A DNA stretch of 27,479 nucleotides, taken from DAIDKA01 sp035485475 (GTDB lineage Bacteria > Pseudomonadota > Gammaproteobacteria > Steroidobacterales > Steroidobacteraceae). Below the pieces are notes generated by a model that searched no databases, was not told where the DNA came from, and was given only the letters and a program-made list of their open reading frames with translations. The stretch spans positions 1 through 27,479 of the forward strand of contig DATHOA010000192.1 of the NCBI GenBank assembly GCA_035485475.1, in the 5' to 3' direction. The position numbers and the translations under genes are program-made. Shown here piece by piece: positions 24,437 to 27,479 of this stretch (position 1 is the stretch's first letter; each line of letters begins with the position of its first letter).

Positions 24437-25166
24437 GATTCTTCGCAGCCTTTTTCCAGCGGGACATGATGTGAGGACGAGCGCTCAGGGCATCATTACC
24501 GGCACCGGCAAGCGCAAGGCCGGCAGCAGTATCGCAGTCGTTGGAGTCGCCAACGGCGAGGCACTGGGTACGGCCGGTGTTCTGCCGCTGGCAGAGAAGG
24601 TCCTCGACGTGATCGCAAAGGGGGGCGACACACCCATCTTGGTGTTGGTGGACACCCAGGGCCAGTTGATGGCTCGACGCGACGAAATGCTGGGCCTGAA
24701 TGAGTACCTGGCACATCTGGCAAAGTGCCTGCTGCTGGCCAGTCAGCAAGGTCACCGGACCATCGGGCTGGAATACGGCAAGGCCGCTGCGGGCGCGTTC
24801 CTCGCGACAGCCCTGGCAACTGAACGGCTTGTCGGCCTGCCCGGTGCCGAGCCTACGGTTATGGATTTGCCCTCAGTCGCGCGCGTCACAAAACTGCCCC
24901 TCGACACGCTCGAGCGGCTCGCGAAAACCACACCGGTCTTCGCGCCGGGCCTCGATCACCTGTCGCAGGTGGGTGCGCTTGCGCAGATCTGGGACCCTCA
25001 AAAGCCGCTCGACGAGCAGCTCGAGGCGACGCTACGCAAGACCTCGCCTGCTGATACACGCGATGAGCTGGGCGCTCAACGCAAGGGCCGCAACCTGGCC
25101 GCGATGGTGGCAAAGCGCGTCATGGCCGAGGCGATGGGGCGAGGCAATGCAGTTGCATCGACATGA
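24423..25166 (+). CDS. mdcE: Malonate decarboxylase gamma subunit
   Basis: A 247-residue MdcE, partner of MdcD in the decarboxylase heterodimer. The N-terminus MTLDEILRSLFPAGHDVR, the segment ILVLVDTQGQLMARRDEMLG and GLEYGKAAAGAFLATALATE are family-typical. The ATG at 24423 has GGGA 8 bases upstream; the longer in-frame extension to 24300 only reads through mdcD in another frame. The C-terminus overlaps the mdcG start by 20 bases. Confidence 0.95.
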   Translation: MTLDEILRSLFPAGHDVRTSAQGIITGTGKRKAGSSIAVVGVANGEALGTAGVLPLAEKVLDVIAKGGDTPILVLVDTQGQLMARRDEMLGLNEYLAHLAKCLLLASQQGHRTIGLEYGKAAAGAFLATALATERLVGLPGAEPTVMDLPSVARVTKLPLDTLERLAKTTPVFAPGLDHLSQVGALAQIWDPQKPLDEQLEATLRKTSPADTRDELGAQRKGRNLAAMVAKRVMAEAMGRGNAVAST

Positions 25167-25806
25167 TCTGCTGCGGGCGCATGCCTGTGCGTGGGAGGCC
25201 ATGCTCCAATATCGTCCGGATTTGGCGCAATTGCCCCTGGTGGCAGACTGGGCGCGGCTTGAACGACCGGTGATCGTGCGACGACGCATGGCAGGCGACG
25301 CGGCGGACGGCATACCGGCGGCCTTGCCGCTGCCTCCGAAATACGGCAAGCAACGACTGGCCTTCAGCTTCGCATCCAGTGATGCTGTGGCGCCATTGCC
25401 GCCCGTGTCACTTCGCGAGGCCGCGCGAACGGCTCCGACGGCATGGCAGCCCTTGATCGACTCGTTGCTTGAACTCGCAGATGCCAGCGGCATGGAACCG
25501 CGCGTGTTCGGTGGGCTGCTTTGGCAGCACGCAACGGCTCTGCCCTACTTGAGCCCGGAATCGGACCTCGACTTGCTCTGGTCGGTCTCGGACGAGCGAG
25601 CTGCCACCTCGCTCGCAGCAGAACTGCTGCGCCTGGAACGCAACGGCCCGGTGCGGCTTGACGGTGAACTGGCGCTTCCTGACGGCGCCGCGGTGAACTG
25701 GCGCGAGCTGTCCGGCGGGAGTAGCAGCTTGCTCGTGAAGACCATGAATGGCGTTGAAATCCGCGCTCGCGCCACGTTGTTTCACCCTTCCGAGTCCTTG
25801 TCATGA
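25147..25806 (+). CDS. mdcG: Malonate decarboxylase holo-ACP synthase (phosphoribosyl-dephospho-CoA transferase)
   Basis: A 219-residue MdcG that transfers the phosphoribosyl-dephospho-CoA group from its triphosphate precursor to the MdcC serine. The N-terminal LHRHDLLR is the family hallmark, and SDLDLLWS (about residues 139-146) is the nucleotidyltransferase-type metal-binding motif. GLLWQHATALPYLSPESDLD precedes it. The ATG at 25147 gives the normal family length with GAGG close upstream; a longer frame reaching 24700 is a shadow of mdcE. The stop overlaps the mdcB ATG (ATGA). Confidence 0.93.
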   Translation: MQLHRHDLLRAHACAWEAMLQYRPDLAQLPLVADWARLERPVIVRRRMAGDAADGIPAALPLPPKYGKQRLAFSFASSDAVAPLPPVSLREAARTAPTAWQPLIDSLLELADASGMEPRVFGGLLWQHATALPYLSPESDLDLLWSVSDERAATSLAAELLRLERNGPVRLDGELALPDGAAVNWRELSGGSSSLLVKTMNGVEIRARATLFHPSESLS

Positions 25807-26678
25807 TGGCTGCACCGCGAAGCGCCATCGCTTGCAGGCCCGACGATATCGCGGATCAGGTGGCGGAAACCGCGGCGTTGGCGTTACTGGCAGAGCTGGA
25901 GACTTGGCCAAAGCCAGGACTCGTTAGTCATATCGATTGCGGTAGCCATACCGATATGGATGCGCGTACGTTCAGAGCCAGCGTTGCGGCGATCCGGCCT
26001 TTTTTCGGTCGCCTGGCACTTGCTGGCGCCGCCGGATCTGCCATGGATGAGTTGCGCGCGATCGGATTGGAGGCCGAGCGCGCGATGCTTGAGAAGACTT
26101 TCGGCGCCAATACGCATCGCGGCGCAATCTTCGGCCTGGGCCTGTTGTGCGCGGCTGCCGGTGCAATTTGGACCGGTGAATCGCGATTTTCACCGCCCCA
26201 GGGTGCGCGCATCCTGACGGCTACAGTGCGACGACAGTGGGGAGCCTCGATCATGCGCGGCCCCATCCCGCTGCTTAGCCATGGAACAGAGGCACTGCGA
26301 CGCTACGGAGCGGGCGGCGCGCGCGCTCAAGCTGCTGCCGGCTTTCCTCATGCACTTGAGGTCGGCCTGCCGGCACTTCGCTGCGGTCGTACGCTGGCGC
26401 CAGGCGATCCAGAGGCGGCTCGTGTTCACGCCTTCTTCGCGCTTCTTGAGTCATTGCAAGATACCAATCTACTCTACCGTGGCGGTACCGATGGGCTGCG
26501 CTTTGCCCAGGAACAAGCCCGACACTTTCTCGAAAGAGGCGGCGTCAAGCAGGTCGGGTGGCGTGAGCAAGCCGCGGCAGTGCACCGCGCCTTCATTGCG
26601 CGGCGTCTAAGTCCGGGCGGTTGTGCAGACCTATTGGCAATCACTCTTTTTCTTGATGCCTTCGACACTCGGCGATGA
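25803..26678 (+). CDS. mdcB: Triphosphoribosyl-dephospho-CoA synthase
   Basis: A 291-residue CitG/MdcB-family enzyme that makes 2'-(5''-triphosphoribosyl)-3'-dephospho-CoA from ATP and dephospho-CoA, the cofactor precursor used by MdcG. Signature segments are KPGLVSHIDCGSHTDMD (37-53), with the conserved Pro-Gly-Leu-Val and His-x-Asp, and GANTHRGAIFGLGLL (101-115). The C-terminus SPGGCADLLAITLFLDAF is also typical. It is coupled to mdcG at its start and to mdcH at its stop through ATGA overlaps. Confidence 0.94.
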   Translation: MMAAPRSAIACRPDDIADQVAETAALALLAELETWPKPGLVSHIDCGSHTDMDARTFRASVAAIRPFFGRLALAGAAGSAMDELRAIGLEAERAMLEKTFGANTHRGAIFGLGLLCAAAGAIWTGESRFSPPQGARILTATVRRQWGASIMRGPIPLLSHGTEALRRYGAGGARAQAAAGFPHALEVGLPALRCGRTLAPGDPEAARVHAFFALLESLQDTNLLYRGGTDGLRFAQEQARHFLERGGVKQVGWREQAAAVHRAFIARRLSPGGCADLLAITLFLDAFDTRR

Positions 26679-27479
26679 GCGGCCTTGCTGTCTTGTGCTC
26701 CGGACAAGGCTATCAGGATGCGGGCATGTTCGATCTTCTGGCCGACGCGCCCGAGGCGCAGCCCGTCTTCAATTGCGCGCGCGTGCATCTGGATGGTGTG
26801 GATCCAAGGGAGTTGGTTTGCCGGACAACCTCTGAAGCACTCCACGCGAACCGGGTTGGACAGATCCTTTGCTGCGTCCAAGCAATGGCCGCCTGGGCAG
26901 TCTTGAAGACTAAGGTTACCGGTCCGTTGGTGGTCGCCGGTTATAGCGTGGGTGAGTTGGCGGCCTGGGGCGTTGCAGGCTTACTCGACTATCACGAGGT
27001 CCTCGAACTCGCGGCCAGGCGCGCGGCGGCGATGGATGAAGCGGCCACGCAACCAGGCGGGTTGGTGACCATTCTTGGACTGCGACGTGCCGCATTGGAT
27101 CCAATCTGTAGGGCGCACGGCGCCTATGTCGCGATCATCAACGGCAGTGAACACTTTCTGGTCGGAGCACCCCTGACGGCGCTCGAGGCGATCATGCGCG
27201 ATGCCCAGGCCTCGGGCGCGCGACGTACGGTAAGGCTGCCTGTCGCGGTCGCATCGCATACACCCCTGCTGGCGGGCGCAAGCGCAAAATTCCTTGCGGT
27301 ACTGACCGAGATGAACGTGCCGACACAGGTACCGCCCAATGTCCGCCTGCTGAGTGGGATAGATGGAAATACGGTGTTCGACGTACGCGCGGGGGCGGAC
27401 AAGCTCGCGCACCAGATCGAGCAGACGGTCGACTGGGCTGCCTGCATGCAGTCCTGCCGATCCGCAAACATCACCAAAG
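26675..27479 (+). CDS. mdcH: Malonyl-CoA:ACP transacylase of malonate decarboxylase, 3' end cut by window
   Basis: The open frame runs from ATG 26675 to the window end (268 codons), missing perhaps 30-40 residues. It is an FabD-like malonyltransferase that primes the carrier protein with malonyl. Visible motifs are LCSGQGYQ (8-15), GYSVGELAAWG with the nucleophile Ser near residue 91, and VASHTPLL, which holds the second catalytic His. The start overlaps the mdcB stop as ATGA. It closes the mdcACDEGBH order. Confidence 0.94.
   Translation, partial: MSGLAVLCSGQGYQDAGMFDLLADAPEAQPVFNCARVHLDGVDPRELVCRTTSEALHANRVGQILCCVQAMAAWAVLKTKVTGPLVVAGYSVGELAAWGVAGLLDYHEVLELAARRAAAMDEAATQPGGLVTILGLRRAALDPICRAHGAYVAIINGSEHFLVGAPLTALEAIMRDAQASGARRTVRLPVAVASHTPLLAGASAKFLAVLTEMNVPTQVPPNVRLLSGIDGNTVFDVRAGADKLAHQIEQTVDWAACMQSCRSANITK

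Noticed and set aside
24300..25146. Longer upstream frames for mdcE (to 24300) and mdcG (to 24700)
   Set aside because: The extra parts read through mdcD and mdcE in other frames, have no family similarity, and the internal ATGs give normal lengths.

Overview
The window is a GC-rich, densely coded stretch of a Gram-negative (proteobacterial) chromosome. Evidence is an OprB-type outer-membrane porin, several Sec and Tat export signals, a periplasmic PQQ dehydrogenase and a malonate decarboxylase operon in the gene order I recall from Acinetobacter. A gammaproteobacterium is my best guess, but nothing here fixes the genus. I see no rRNA, tRNA, CRISPR array, insertion sequence or integrase. No gene-free gap exceeds 300 bases; the longest is about 295 (9519-9813).

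Left part (1-8412): a 5'-truncated HEAT-repeat/POTRA-like exported protein; a convergent two-gene unit on the minus strand (Tat-exported aldo/keto reductase, then a UPF0182 membrane protein); a divergent exported GH31 glycosidase whose start overlaps that of the reductase; and a HoxN/NixA-type nickel/cobalt permease. These genes are strongly GC-biased at third codon positions.

Middle part (8490-19597), apparently accessory: an exported metallophosphoesterase, a divergent soluble PQQ-dependent dehydrogenase, and a long minus-strand run. In transcription order the run is a LysR regulator, a short AraC regulator, two Tat-exported alpha/beta hydrolases (the second resembling fluoroacetate/haloacetate dehalogenases), an OprB porin and an M50-like membrane protein. 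The AraC-hydrolase-hydrolase-porin genes are packed tightly enough to be one operon that could bring a compound through the outer membrane and hydrolyse it in the periplasm. A second AraC regulator diverges from the LysR gene, and an AEC-family transporter converges on it.

Right part (19838-27479): one continuous plus-strand run with no gap above about 75 bases. It holds an SDR oxidoreductase, two small NTF2/SnoaL-like proteins, and then the biotin-independent malonate decarboxylase operon mdcA-C-D-E-G-B-H, with mdcH cut by the window end. MdcB and MdcG make and attach the phosphoribosyl-dephospho-CoA cofactor to the carrier protein MdcC. MdcH charges it with malonyl, MdcA exchanges acetyl for malonyl, and MdcD/MdcE decarboxylate. 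No mdcL/mdcM transporter genes lie next to the operon; the divergent AEC transporter (the family of Klebsiella MdcF) is a plausible malonate importer. The most interesting leads are the exported-hydrolase/porin operon and the SDR-NTF2-NTF2 cassette fused to the mdc operon.
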